Source: Opitutaceae bacterium
Lineage (GTDB): Bacteria; Verrucomicrobiota; Verrucomicrobiia; Opitutales; Opitutaceae
NCBI GenBank assembly: GCA_947471115.1
Contig: CANIXX010000002.1
Coordinates: 1 to 46,211, forward strand
DNA: 46,211 nucleotides
Direction: 5' to 3'
Under the pieces are notes generated by a model that worked only from the letters and a program-made list of their open reading frames with translations, was not told where the DNA came from and did not search any database. This document shows, piece by piece, positions 1 to 8,819 of this stretch (position 1 is the first letter of the stretch; each line of letters starts with the position of its first letter). The position numbers were made by a program, and so were the translations under genes.

Positions 1-998
1 CGACGCACGCCCGAACGGCCGCCAATATCACTCGTTCCCAACACAACAATCTCAAGCTTACCCTGCATGTCTTCATCGATAACGGCCCCCATGATGACAT
101 GGGCGTCACGACCGAACTCCTCAGTCACCGCAGTCATAATCTCGTTCACCTTGGGCAACGTGAGGTCGGTGCCACCCACGATGTTGACGAGAAGCCTGTC
201 CGCCTTACGGGCGAATTCAGGGGTGGCACGCAAGGGACAGGACTTCACGGCCTCGATCGCTTGGGCGACCGCGTTCTCGCCGGTGCCGGCACCGAGGCCA
301 AAAAGAGTTTTCCCCCCACGGGTGTGGAAGGCCTGGCGGAGGGTAGCAAAATCCAAATTGATAAGCCCGGTGAGGAAGAGCATCGACCAAATCGATTTAA
401 CTCCGCGCCCAATCCACTCATCGGCGCGCGCAAAAGAGTCCAGTGCAGTTTCACCGTCCACGGCCTGCTGCAAAAGGATGTCATTGGGCAACGGGATAAC
501 AGCATCACACACCTTGCGAAGAGCGGCTAGGCCTTCTTCGGCCTGCTTGGCGCGACGGCCGCCCTCGAAAGTGAAGGGCAAGGTCACAAAGGCGATGACC
601 AGCGCACCGGATTCGGCAGCAATTTCAGCCACCGTTGGGGCTGCACCACTCCCCGTGCCACCGCCCATGCCGGCGACCAGAAAAACGACGTCACACCCCT
701 TAACAACCGCCGTAATCTTTTCGCGGTCAGCCTCAACCGCGTCATGGCCAAGATCAGGATCGCCACCGGCACCCAAACCGCGGGTCACCGATGAACCGAT
801 AAAAATCTTATCCTGAACAGGCGAGTTGGATAACGCCTGATGGTCGGTGTTGATCACCGCCATCTGGAGCCGGTCAAGGTTCTCCATCTTGAGGCGGTCC
901 ACGGCATTGGATCCTGCACCACCAACGCCAATCACCTTAATCGCAATCGTACGATCGGTGAGGATACCGTGAGCAAGGGGAAGTTCGGCAGGTGTCAT
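1..998 (-). CDS. ftsZ: Cell division protein FtsZ (3' end outside window)
   Basis: Translated by hand from the minus strand because the ORF track omits it (no stop in the window). The ATG is at 998 and 332 residues are visible. FtsZ is the tubulin-like GTPase that polymerises into the Z-ring at midcell. Seen: an N-terminal G-rich loop GVGGAGSNAV (residues 24-33), the tubulin signature GGGTGSG (112-118), FTFEGGRR (142-149) and a T7 synergy loop GLINLDFATLR (211-221). Oddity: in E. coli the loop reads NVDFADVR, with two catalytic Asp residues. Here Asp216 is kept, but the second Asp is Thr219 (codon ACC, 344-342). The C-terminal linker and tail are not visible. It is last in the dcw operon, 21 bases after ftsA. 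Family assignment is certain. Confidence 0.95.
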   Translation of the reverse strand, partial: MTPAELPLAHGILTDRTIAIKVIGVGGAGSNAVDRLKMENLDRLQMAVINTDHQALSNSPVQDKIFIGSSVTRGLGAGGDPDLGHDAVEADREKITAVVKGCDVVFLVAGMGGGTGSGAAPTVAEIAAESGALVIAFVTLPFTFEGGRRAKQAEEGLAALRKVCDAVIPLPNDILLQQAVDGETALDSFARADEWIGRGVKSIWSMLFLTGLINLDFATLRQAFHTRGGKTLFGLGAGTGENAVAQAIEAVKSCPLRATPEFARKADRLLVNIVGGTDLTLPKVNEIMTAVTEEFGRDAHVIMGAVIDEDMQGKLEIVVLGTSDIGGRSGVR

Positions 999-1019
999 GG
1001 ATTGGTCCACTTCGAAGGT

Positions 1020-2228
1020 TTAGGCGGAGGCGAACAGTTTTTGCACCCAGCCCGGAGTACGGGAACGGCGGCGCGGAGCGGACAATTCGGTGCGCGAACT
1101 GATTCCGTAGTGCAACAGTCCCAGAACGCTGGTGAAGGACGGATCACGAAGGTTTTCGGTCACCCAGCTCGGTGCCTCGCCCAAACGAACTTGAACGCCA
1201 AAAACGCGCGCGGCGGCCTCATCCAGCCCGGGCAAGTTGGCCGTACCTCCGGTGAGGATGATCCCTGCGGCGGTCTTCTCTGGCGAAAAGGCAGGCCCTA
1301 GTTTCTTGCGCACCACCTCAAACAGTTCGGTCGTGCGAGCCGCCGTAATCTGCTCGATTGAGTGGCGTGAAAACTGGCGATCGCCGATGGCGAAATCCCC
1401 ATTGAGCCAGACCTTCTCGTTGCGATCCTTGGTGGTCACCGTGCCTCGGCCAAACCGTAGTTTAAGCTTTTCGGCTTGTCCGTCGGTGACGCGCAGCCCG
1501 AGGCTCAAATCGTTGGTCAAATGGCTACCGGCAACCGGAACCACACCGGTGATCTGGGCACAGCCGTCGCGGTAAAGTACGAAATCCGTGGTGCCTGCGC
1601 CGACATCAATCACCAGCACGCCGTTCTGCTTTTCTTCGGCTGTGGCGAGCATGGCTCCCGATGCCAAGCTGGAAAGAATCAACTCGGCGACGCGGACGTT
1701 GAAGCCGCGAATGACATGGAGCTGGGCAGCGATCATGCTCTCAACGCCATGCACAGTCCAATAACCCGCCTCGAGGCGCTGGCCAACCAAGTGCTCCGGG
1801 TCGGGAACATTGCGACCATCCAAACGAAACGGACGGCGCAGGTGGTGAACGACCAAACGTCCATCGGGCAGTTTTTTCGCCTTCGCCAGACGGCAAACCG
1901 TATCGATGTCGGGGGCGCTAACGAGATTGTCCGCAGAGGAGACGTTCACCGAGGCTTCATTGTAAAACCCCTCGAGGTGACCGCCGGTCTGAGCGAGATA
2001 AACCTCATCGATGCGCGTACCGGCTTTTTGCTCGGCAGCCATTAATGCGGTATGGGTGGCCTCGCTGGCAGCGCGGAAATCCACCACCGCGCCCTTGATC
2101 ACGCCCCGCGACTGACATTCACCAACACCAATGATGTGCAGGGAGCCTTGGCTAAGCTCACCGATAAGGACACTGACTTTGGATGTGCCGATTTCCACGG
2201 CACCGATGAATTTGGTTCTAGAACTCAC
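1020..2228 (-). CDS. ftsA: Cell division protein FtsA
   Basis: Actin-like ATPase that tethers FtsZ filaments to the inner face of the membrane and recruits later divisome proteins. The ORF track starts at 2330, inside ftsQ. I prefer GTG at 2228, which gives 402 aa beginning SSRTKFIGAVEIGTSK, where FtsA homology starts, and overlaps the ftsQ stop by 11 bases. Seen: a phosphate-1 motif AVEIGTSKVSVLIGE, a phosphate-2 motif VLVIDVGAGTTDF, an adenosine motif ILTGGTANLPGLDEAA, and a short C-terminal tail ending PGWVQKLFASA that could form the membrane-binding amphipathic helix. There is no clear Shine-Dalgarno before the GTG, so the start is inferred from homology and the operon junction. Confidence 0.93.
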   Translation of the reverse strand: MSSRTKFIGAVEIGTSKVSVLIGELSQGSLHIIGVGECQSRGVIKGAVVDFRAASEATHTALMAAEQKAGTRIDEVYLAQTGGHLEGFYNEASVNVSSADNLVSAPDIDTVCRLAKAKKLPDGRLVVHHLRRPFRLDGRNVPDPEHLVGQRLEAGYWTVHGVESMIAAQLHVIRGFNVRVAELILSSLASGAMLATAEEKQNGVLVIDVGAGTTDFVLYRDGCAQITGVVPVAGSHLTNDLSLGLRVTDGQAEKLKLRFGRGTVTTKDRNEKVWLNGDFAIGDRQFSRHSIEQITAARTTELFEVVRKKLGPAFSPEKTAAGIILTGGTANLPGLDEAAARVFGVQVRLGEAPSWVTENLRDPSFTSVLGLLHYGISSRTELSAPRRRSRTPGWVQKLFASA

Positions 2229-3243
2229 GTTTCGAAGGAGAAGTATTACGGGAAGGAGCGAAAAAAGAGGGGGTGCTGGTTGGCGCAGCGGTTCTAAAAA
2301 AATTAAGACCCGAGCCCCGCTTCGGTTCATTCACGGGCGTGGGGGGTTCAAAGGAAATCGGCACCTGCTTTACTCCGAGGGAAAGGTTCACCGATTTGAG
2401 CTGCCCAGGTGCGTTCTGCCGACGAGTCTCTGCGATGATATAATCAAGGCGCGCCAATTGCTTGTAAAAACTGTCCTGCGATGAGCCAAACGTGATGACC
2501 TCGACCTCGGACGACTTTACTATGAGCGTGCGATCAAGCCCGAACCGGGCCAGTGAAACGACCTTGAATGAGCGGTACAACAACGGGGCATCGACCTGGG
2601 CGGTGCCCAGCAAGTCGGCCACCACATCCATTCCATCAATTCGCGAAAACCCAGCGCCCTCTCGGACCAACTTCACCCCGTCGATAAAGGGCAACGCTTC
2701 GGTCATTTCCACATTATACCCAAAACCCGAATACACCATTCCATCTCTTGAAATGACAAAAACCACCGGGCTGGCGTCGCCAATCCGCGCCATAATACGA
2801 GCCACCGGAGTACGCTCCTGCAGGGTCACCACCAGGATATCGGGGAAGCGGCGCTCGATGACGGCTTTGCTCACCTGACCACTCTCCTCCAACCGCCCCT
2901 TAAGCTTGATCAAATCGAGCTCCATCAGGCTGGCGGACTTGGCCAAATCCAGCGTCCGTTGAACCCAGGCTTTATCCAGCACACCATCGGTTCGCACCGT
3001 GAAATCACGCACCGGAACGCCCTTGGTGGGCGAAGTGATGCGTGTGGGATTGGTGTCCCACAAATGGACAAGCTCGTAAACACCCCAAGCCGATGCGGCG
3101 ACAAGCAACAAAACCCCGACGATGTTTCCGAAACCCAAAACCAAACGCTTCTTGCCCTCCCGCCCCATCGTGCGCGGTTTCACCTGCTGGGGAATATCTC
3201 TCCAGCTGCGCGTGCTCACGTTGGTGGAATTGGACTCGCTCAT
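2218..3243 (-). CDS. ftsQ: Cell division protein FtsQ/DivIB
   Basis: Bitopic divisome protein of 341 aa that scaffolds FtsL/FtsB and FtsW/FtsI at the septum. Seen: a cytoplasmic N-terminus of about 35 residues, one membrane segment (about 37-56), then a POTRA-like domain containing RFPDILVVTLQERTPVARI, typical of FtsQ. The C-terminal tail is long and rich in Pro/Ser and likely disordered. It starts one base after the ddl stop and ends inside the start of ftsA, so translation of the three genes is probably coupled. FtsQ diverges quickly, so the call rests on POTRA pattern, topology and the ddl-ftsQ-ftsA-ftsZ order. Confidence 0.88.
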   Translation of the reverse strand: MSESNSTNVSTRSWRDIPQQVKPRTMGREGKKRLVLGFGNIVGVLLLVAASAWGVYELVHLWDTNPTRITSPTKGVPVRDFTVRTDGVLDKAWVQRTLDLAKSASLMELDLIKLKGRLEESGQVSKAVIERRFPDILVVTLQERTPVARIMARIGDASPVVFVISRDGMVYSGFGYNVEMTEALPFIDGVKLVREGAGFSRIDGMDVVADLLGTAQVDAPLLYRSFKVVSLARFGLDRTLIVKSSEVEVITFGSSQDSFYKQLARLDYIIAETRRQNAPGQLKSVNLSLGVKQVPISFEPPTPVNEPKRGSGLNFFRTAAPTSTPSFFAPSRNTSPSKREF

Positions 3244-3244
3244 C

Positions 3245-4195
3245 TCAAATAGGGTTGGCTGACGCCCTTAAACGAAAACGCCGCACCGCAGGATTCACCA
3301 ACTCGCGGACCAACTCGGTGAAATCCATCCCGACGCAGCGTGCACTCATGGGCAAAAGACTGGTTTCTTTCATGCCCGGCAGCGTGTTAATTTCCAGTAA
3401 ATAAAGGGGGTTATTCACATTTTGCTCACACAGGATGAAATCAACCCGGGCGTAATCCCGGCAAGCGCAGGCGGCATAGGCGATTTCGGCGGCTTTTTGG
3501 GCTGCCAAAGCTAGCTCATCGCTGAGCGGCGCAGGCGCAAAGTACTGGGTCGCCCCCTTGGTGTATTTACTCGCGAAATCATAAACTCCCGATTTCGGCT
3601 TAATTTCCACCACGCCCATCGCCTTCCCTTGAATCACACCGACAGACAGTTCACGCCCAATAAGACGTTTTTCTATCAACCAATTACCATCTTTTATTGA
3701 GTTGAGTGCTTGCACCAAAACCGCGCGGTCAGTTGCAATGGTCAAGCCCACGCTGCTGCCCTGGTCATTGGGCTTAACGACCACTTGATCACCAAGGGCG
3801 GCGATGACCTCGTCCGCCGTGGGCTTCTGCGCGGCGGAGAAGCTTAGCCCGGCCGCCACGGTGATACCGCAGGCTGCGGCTGCCGCTTTAGTCGCATCCT
3901 TGTCCATCGTGAGAGCACTGCCCTCCGCATCACAGCCCGCGTAGGTCACGCCAGCCGCGTCGAGCAGGCGCTGCATGCCGCCGTCCTCCCCAAACGTCCC
4001 GTGTAAGGTCGAAAAAACCACATGCAGGCTGGGATCTAGTCCAGCCGGGATTTCATCGGCCTCCACCATGAACAGGCGCGTGGGAAACACACGGGCAAGC
4101 GCCATTGCGGAGGCTGCGCCCGAGCCGATTGAAACCTCACGCTCTGACGAGGTACCGCCGCACAGAACAGCAATGATTGGTTCACAATTTTTCAT
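3245..4195 (-). CDS. ddl: D-alanine--D-alanine ligase
   Basis: ATP-grasp ligase (316 aa) that makes D-Ala-D-Ala, the dipeptide MurF adds to the UDP-MurNAc-tripeptide. Seen: N-terminal AVLCGGTSSEREVS (the GGxSxEREVS signature), the substrate-loop region VVKPNDQGSSVGL, and the C-terminal ATP/Mg region YLLEINTLPGMKETSLLP. The track starts at 4210. I chose ATG 4195 because it forms an ATGA overlap with the murC/B stop (4194-4192) and gives the usual Ddl N-terminus. In chlamydiae MurC is fused to Ddl; here MurC is fused to MurB instead and Ddl is separate but translationally coupled. Confidence 0.95.
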   Translation of the reverse strand: MKNCEPIIAVLCGGTSSEREVSIGSGAASAMALARVFPTRLFMVEADEIPAGLDPSLHVVFSTLHGTFGEDGGMQRLLDAAGVTYAGCDAEGSALTMDKDATKAAAAACGITVAAGLSFSAAQKPTADEVIAALGDQVVVKPNDQGSSVGLTIATDRAVLVQALNSIKDGNWLIEKRLIGRELSVGVIQGKAMGVVEIKPKSGVYDFASKYTKGATQYFAPAPLSDELALAAQKAAEIAYAACACRDYARVDFILCEQNVNNPLYLLEINTLPGMKETSLLPMSARCVGMDFTELVRELVNPAVRRFRLRASANPI

Positions 4196-6507
4196 AAAAC
4201 GTCCTTCCACTGTTTTCCATAGAGCAACACCTCGGGCTCCAGTTTTACTCCTTGGCTTTGCTCAACGCGGGCGCGAACACGACGAACCAACGCGATCACA
4301 TCCGCAGATGTGGCGTTGCCGCGATTAACAATAAAATTGGCATGCACCGCCGACACTTCGGCGTCCCCTACCCGCTCGCCCTTGAGTCCGCTCACATCGA
4401 TCAAACGCCCCGCTGAGTCGTTGGGCGGGTTTTTAAAAATACAACCCGCGCTAGGCTCACGCGGCTGCGACTTCTGGCGCTTTTCCTTATAGGCATCGAT
4501 CTGCTGGGCGATCGTTACGGCCTCGGACTGGGAAGCCGGTTTGAGTAACGCACCAAGGGCAATCGCTTCGTGTAATTCCGCGCAATGCCGGTAGTCCACG
4601 TGCATCTCGCTTTTTTTCAGTATGCGGAGCTCGCCGTCCAAAGTCATGAGCTTCACTTCCTCGACCACGTCGAACATCCAGCCGCCCATAGCACCGGCGT
4701 TCATGCGTAGCGCCCCACCCAGGTTGCCGGGAATTCCCTCCAGAAACTCGAATCCGACCAAACCTGCCTTGGCGGCGAGGCCGCACAGGTTTTTAAGCCT
4801 CAACCCTGCTCCCGCCCAGACCCGGCCATCGGTCTGAGGTTCAAAATTCTCCCACGCTGGCTGTCGCAAACTGATCACGAGACCGTCCACGCCTTCGTCA
4901 GGAACGACCAGGTTTGAACCGCGGCCCAAAACGATCACCGGAAGCTTGGCAGTTTTTGCAGCACGCACCAGCGCCTGTAAATCGTCGGTGCATGAAGGCT
5001 CGGCATACAGCCGCGCGGCCCCACCCAAACGCATGGTGGTTTTGGCCGCGAGCGGCTCTTCCCGCTTAACCGCAGTGTTAGCCGAAACTACACCACGCAA
5101 CAACGCCGCCGCCGTATCCCATTTTTGGACGTTTAACCTCGTGATCCATTCGCGCGCCATCGCATCGATATCACCGGCTCCCACAAAAACGACTAAGTCA
5201 TCGGAGAGTAAATCACGCGTTAACTCGTCCAGTGATGCTGCCGTCAAATCCGCATGATAAACCACGGGAAGCGTAGAAGCTTGCCGGCATAATTCGGCCC
5301 GCACATCCGCCGTTGTGCCACCGGCAATGGACACTTCACCAGCGCCATAAACATCGATCAGATAAACCGCATCGGCCTGAGCCAAGGCGGCGGCGAACTC
5401 GACTTTAAACTGGGCGGTACGGCTGTAGCGGTGCGGCTGGAAAACGGCAATCAACCGGCCACGCGCGCGAACGCGAAGACTACCGAGCAATGCACGAATC
5501 TCAGCGGGGTGATGCGCGTAGTCTTCGATCACGGTTAAATCCCCCGCAGTATATAACACCGCCTGGCGGCGCCGAACCCCGGGATATCCGGCGAGCGACT
5601 TGCTGGTTAATTGACTCACCCCCATCAACTGAGCCGCAGAGAGCGCGGCCATGGCATTGATGGCGTTAAAGTCGCCCACCGCGCGCACTTCGGCTGTGGA
5701 AAAACCATACAACCCCCCGAGGACAAGATGAGTAGTTGCGCCGAACTCGTCGGTAATAGAACCACGATAATCACCTGATGAGCCAAAGGTCATTGCCGGC
5801 CGAGAAAGCGTGGCGGCGATGCGCGTTGAAACCTCGCAACCACTGTTAACCAATACCGCCTGCTTCGTGCGCTCGAACAGGGCGCGGAATGTCGCCTCCA
5901 AATCAGCGGCCGTACGGTAATGGTCCGGGTGATCCCAATCTAGATTCACCGCTAAGGTGATCTCCGGCGAAAACTGGCCTATCGTGCCGTCGCTTTCATC
6001 GATTTCAGCAACCACCCACTCATTTTCACCTGCGGAAGCTGGCGGCAGCGCCTCCGAATTAAAAAGTCCGCCCAACACGTAACCGGCAGGGAATCCCGCC
6101 GAAAGCAGGGCTGCAACCAGCATTGCGGTAGTCGTGGTTTTTCCGTGCGAACCGCAAACGGCAACCAACTTGCGATCGCGAGTCGCCTCGGCGAGTAATT
6201 CGCCTCGCCGCACCATCGGTAAACCACGAGCCAGGGCAGTCACGCGCGCCGGATGCTGCAGGGAGATGGCTGAGGAAAAGGCGACTAATTGGCATTCTGA
6301 TGGAATTGCCCCAGGTGCCGTGATGACGACGCCCGCTCGCACCAATTGGCTACGCATGGCATCGCTCATCGAATCATCTTCCCCACTCACGCTAAACCCG
6401 CGTTGAAGAAGATAAATGGCAAGCGGGCCCACGCCCATGCCACCCACTCCGGCACAATGCACCGCGGTTACCTTCAGATCGAATAGTTTGGGTAGGACCG
6501 TGCTCAT
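4192..6507 (-). CDS. MurC-MurB fusion: UDP-MurNAc--L-alanine ligase / UDP-MurNAc dehydrogenase
   Basis: One 771-aa reading frame carries two consecutive peptidoglycan enzymes. Residues 1 to about 460 are MurC: an N-terminal nucleotide motif CAGVGGMGVGPLA, the Mur ligase P-loop GSHGKTTT (119-126) and a central DYAHHPAEI motif. It adds L-Ala to UDP-MurNAc. Residues from about 470 to 771 are a short (type II-like) MurB: FAD-binding VLGRGSNLVVPDEG and GIPGNLGGALRMNAGAMGG, then SAGCIFKNP and HANFIVN. MurB reduces UDP-GlcNAc-enolpyruvate to UDP-MurNAc, so the two halves catalyse sequential steps in the order MurB then MurC. The catalytic Ser of E. coli MurB (AGSFFKNP) is Cys689 here. No frameshift or internal stop is needed, so this is a true fusion. 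Both ends have ATGA overlaps (murG upstream, ddl downstream). Confidence 0.95.
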   Translation of the reverse strand: MSTVLPKLFDLKVTAVHCAGVGGMGVGPLAIYLLQRGFSVSGEDDSMSDAMRSQLVRAGVVITAPGAIPSECQLVAFSSAISLQHPARVTALARGLPMVRRGELLAEATRDRKLVAVCGSHGKTTTTAMLVAALLSAGFPAGYVLGGLFNSEALPPASAGENEWVVAEIDESDGTIGQFSPEITLAVNLDWDHPDHYRTAADLEATFRALFERTKQAVLVNSGCEVSTRIAATLSRPAMTFGSSGDYRGSITDEFGATTHLVLGGLYGFSTAEVRAVGDFNAINAMAALSAAQLMGVSQLTSKSLAGYPGVRRRQAVLYTAGDLTVIEDYAHHPAEIRALLGSLRVRARGRLIAVFQPHRYSRTAQFKVEFAAALAQADAVYLIDVYGAGEVSIAGGTTADVRAELCRQASTLPVVYHADLTAASLDELTRDLLSDDLVVFVGAGDIDAMAREWITRLNVQKWDTAAALLRGVVSANTAVKREEPLAAKTTMRLGGAARLYAEPSCTDDLQALVRAAKTAKLPVIVLGRGSNLVVPDEGVDGLVISLRQPAWENFEPQTDGRVWAGAGLRLKNLCGLAAKAGLVGFEFLEGIPGNLGGALRMNAGAMGGWMFDVVEEVKLMTLDGELRILKKSEMHVDYRHCAELHEAIALGALLKPASQSEAVTIAQQIDAYKEKRQKSQPREPSAGCIFKNPPNDSAGRLIDVSGLKGERVGDAEVSAVHANFIVNRGNATSADVIALVRRVRARVEQSQGVKLEPEVLLYGKQWKDVL

Positions 6508-7601
6508 GCGCCACGCGGTGAAGTCAGTGCCCCCAAATCGTCGATTATGTATTTAAGCGTAGCCGAGTGATCCAGGCGGTGCAGATGAGCCCGAATGCTT
6601 TGGCGCCTAGCATCATCCTTAAGTAACTCAAAGACCTCGCGGCTCAACTCGACGGTTTTATTTTGATCGATAACCAGGCCTGCGCCCTGTTGCTCAAACC
6701 AAGCAGCATTGGCCCGCTGGTGATCGTCTGCGGCATGTGGATACGGAAGCAGAATCGCCGCGGTTTCACAGCGAATGAGCTCGGCAATCGAACCCGCCCC
6801 GGCACGCCCGATCACCAGATCGGCTGCGGAGAGCAACACCGCCACCTGGTCACAAAAGGGGACAAAAACAGCGGCAACAGGGGCACGATCGGCCGCAGTC
6901 AGATTCACGACTTCCGCCACACCCTTTCCGAGGCCCGTCACGCAATAAAGCTGTATACCCGCATTGGCCAATTGGGGCAGTTCACGACGAGCCCAGTCGT
7001 TGAGCACAGTTGCGCCTTGGCTACCGCCAAAAATCGCCAAAACTTTACGGGCGGGATCAAGCCCCAGTTTTCGGCATGCCTCGTCACGCGGCAAACGAGC
7101 GATCTCACGGCGCACGGGGAGACCCGCATGCCGGATCACGTCTTGGGCCATTCCAGGCAAATCGATACCGGGCGGTAAATAAACCCGATTGGCGAATCGA
7201 CTAAGTGTGCGTATTGCCCGACCGGGGACGCGATTGGCCTCGTGTAATGCCACCGGTATGCCGCGCAACTTACCCGCCAAAATGATCGCGGCGGTGGTAA
7301 ACCCGCCAAAGCCAAAAATGCAGGCGGGGCGCAGGGTTTGCACGAGCCTCATGCCCACATAAAAGCCCTTGGTCTGCGACACGAGGAAACGCACCAAACC
7401 CGCAGGGGCGCAGGTGAACGGCGTCCCGGGAATCGGGACAAATTTTAGGTGCGGATACTTTTCGATAAGTCGCGCGTCCACCCGCTTCTGACTGATCAGC
7501 AGCGTGGCGCTATGCCCGCGTTCAGCGAGGCCTTCAGCCAAGGCGATACCCGGAGAGAGATGTCCGCCAGTGCCACCACAAGAAATAATGTAGTTACTCA
7601 T
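6504..7601 (-). CDS. murG: UDP-GlcNAc:undecaprenyl-PP-MurNAc-pentapeptide GlcNAc transferase MurG
   Basis: GT28 glycosyltransferase (365 aa) acting at the inner face of the membrane. It converts lipid I to lipid II. Seen: the N-terminal GGTGGHLSPGIALAEGL loop (the usual GGTGGHxxP), a second G-loop GGSQGATVLN, and the UDP-GlcNAc region GRAGAGSIAELI followed by LLPYPHAADDHQRANA. Length is normal for the family. It overlaps ftsW upstream (ATGA, 7601/7598) and murC/B downstream (ATGA, 6507/6504), consistent with coupled translation. Confidence 0.96.
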   Translation of the reverse strand: MSNYIISCGGTGGHLSPGIALAEGLAERGHSATLLISQKRVDARLIEKYPHLKFVPIPGTPFTCAPAGLVRFLVSQTKGFYVGMRLVQTLRPACIFGFGGFTTAAIILAGKLRGIPVALHEANRVPGRAIRTLSRFANRVYLPPGIDLPGMAQDVIRHAGLPVRREIARLPRDEACRKLGLDPARKVLAIFGGSQGATVLNDWARRELPQLANAGIQLYCVTGLGKGVAEVVNLTAADRAPVAAVFVPFCDQVAVLLSAADLVIGRAGAGSIAELIRCETAAILLPYPHAADDHQRANAAWFEQQGAGLVIDQNKTVELSREVFELLKDDARRQSIRAHLHRLDHSATLKYIIDDLGALTSPRGA

Positions 7602-8761
7602 GCGATTTCCTGAAGCGAGCGCCCTTCACGTTGTAAACCGGTGCGTGACCAAGTGCGCTGGGTATTGATAATAATGCCGACCAGCCCACCCATGAGCAGT
7701 AAATTTGATAAACCCGCACTAATAAACGGAAGCGACATACCTTTGGTAGGTAAACGACCAGTCACGACGCCGAGATTTATAATAGCTTGCAGACAAATCA
7801 TCAAAATCGTGCCCGCCACCAGCAGGTATTGAAAGAGATTGGGTGCACGCCGCAGATGCATAAATCCGGCGATAAAAATAATGGTAAACACTCCCACCAC
7901 TCCGAGGGTGAATGCCAAACCCAGTTCTTCGCCAATCACCGCAAAAATAAAATCCGTGTGCGCTTCAGGCAGGAAATTAAGCTGCTGACGCCCTTGCCCC
8001 AACCCGACGCCATCGGTGCCACCCACGGCAAAGGCCAGCAGCGATTGCCACAGTTGATAAGTGCCAGCCTGCTTGTTGCCCTCCACATCGAGGAAGGCGA
8101 GAAACCGACGGAGCCGATTTTCGTTATTTAGCACCAGCACGGTGAAACCTGCCACCGCCAATCCTAACGAAGGTAAAATGTAGCGCCAGCGGGCACCGGC
8201 TAGAAACAGCAGAATCAAACCCACGACCAAAATCAGTGCCGAAGTACCAAAATCCGGTTCAAGAAGAATAAGCCCAACGAACGCCACAATGATACCAATG
8301 GGCATCAAGAATCCGCGCTTAAATTCCGCGATACGCATCTGGTTAATTGCCAGATAATGCGCGAGGCAGAATATCATAGCGATTTTACCCAACTCGGAGA
8401 CCTGAAAGCGAATAGGCCCAAAACCGAGCCAGCGACGGCTACCTTTCACTGAAATTCCGATCCCTGGAATAACGACCAAGAGTAACAAGAAAGCGGCGAC
8501 ACCGCCCACAATCCAAACATGCCTGCGCGCGTACTCCAAATCGATACGGCTGACCACAAAAGCGACAAACGCCGCGAGTCCAACACCGACAATCTGCTTA
8601 TTAAGATATGAATACGGACCGCCTTTGAATGCGACCGTAGCGCTGAACAAAATCGACAATCCGAGGATGGCCAGCCCGATGGCGCAGACGACGATGATCG
8701 CCGCTGCGTTTAACGTGAAGCGCCCTCGATGCAGATCGGGAGCAGGGACATCATTAACCAT
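7598..8761 (-). CDS. ftsW: SEDS peptidoglycan glycosyltransferase FtsW
   Basis: Polytopic SEDS-family protein (387 aa) that polymerises lipid II at the septum together with the class B PBP FtsI. Seen: about ten hydrophobic segments, SRRWLGFGPIRFQVSELGKIAMI near the middle (the RWxxxGxxxxQPSE-type signature, with V where many have P), a large extracellular loop AVGGTDGVGLGQGRQQLNFLPEAHTDFIFAVIGEELG, and the C-terminal GVVTGRLPTKGMSLPFISAGLSNLL motif. Position between murD/LysM and murG is the classical ftsW slot. RodA is the alternative, but the dcw location argues for FtsW. Confidence 0.95.
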   Translation of the reverse strand: MVNDVPAPDLHRGRFTLNAAAIIVVCAIGLAILGLSILFSATVAFKGGPYSYLNKQIVGVGLAAFVAFVVSRIDLEYARRHVWIVGGVAAFLLLLVVIPGIGISVKGSRRWLGFGPIRFQVSELGKIAMIFCLAHYLAINQMRIAEFKRGFLMPIGIIVAFVGLILLEPDFGTSALILVVGLILLFLAGARWRYILPSLGLAVAGFTVLVLNNENRLRRFLAFLDVEGNKQAGTYQLWQSLLAFAVGGTDGVGLGQGRQQLNFLPEAHTDFIFAVIGEELGLAFTLGVVGVFTIIFIAGFMHLRRAPNLFQYLLVAGTILMICLQAIINLGVVTGRLPTKGMSLPFISAGLSNLLLMGGLVGIIINTQRTWSRTGLQREGRSLQEIA

Positions 8762-8819
8762 CGAGGTGGCTTCCAGGAATTCGCGAATAACTCCGTTAGC
8801 GTTAAAGTCTGATTAACAC

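Noticed and set aside
67-816. 249-codon plus-strand ORF at the start of the window
   Set aside because: Lies antisense to ftsZ, whose reading frame is unambiguous. Low-complexity Ser/Arg/Pro composition; a shadow.
2229-2330. 34-residue N-terminal extension of FtsA
   Set aside because: Lies within ftsQ in another frame; FtsA homology begins after the GTG at 2228.
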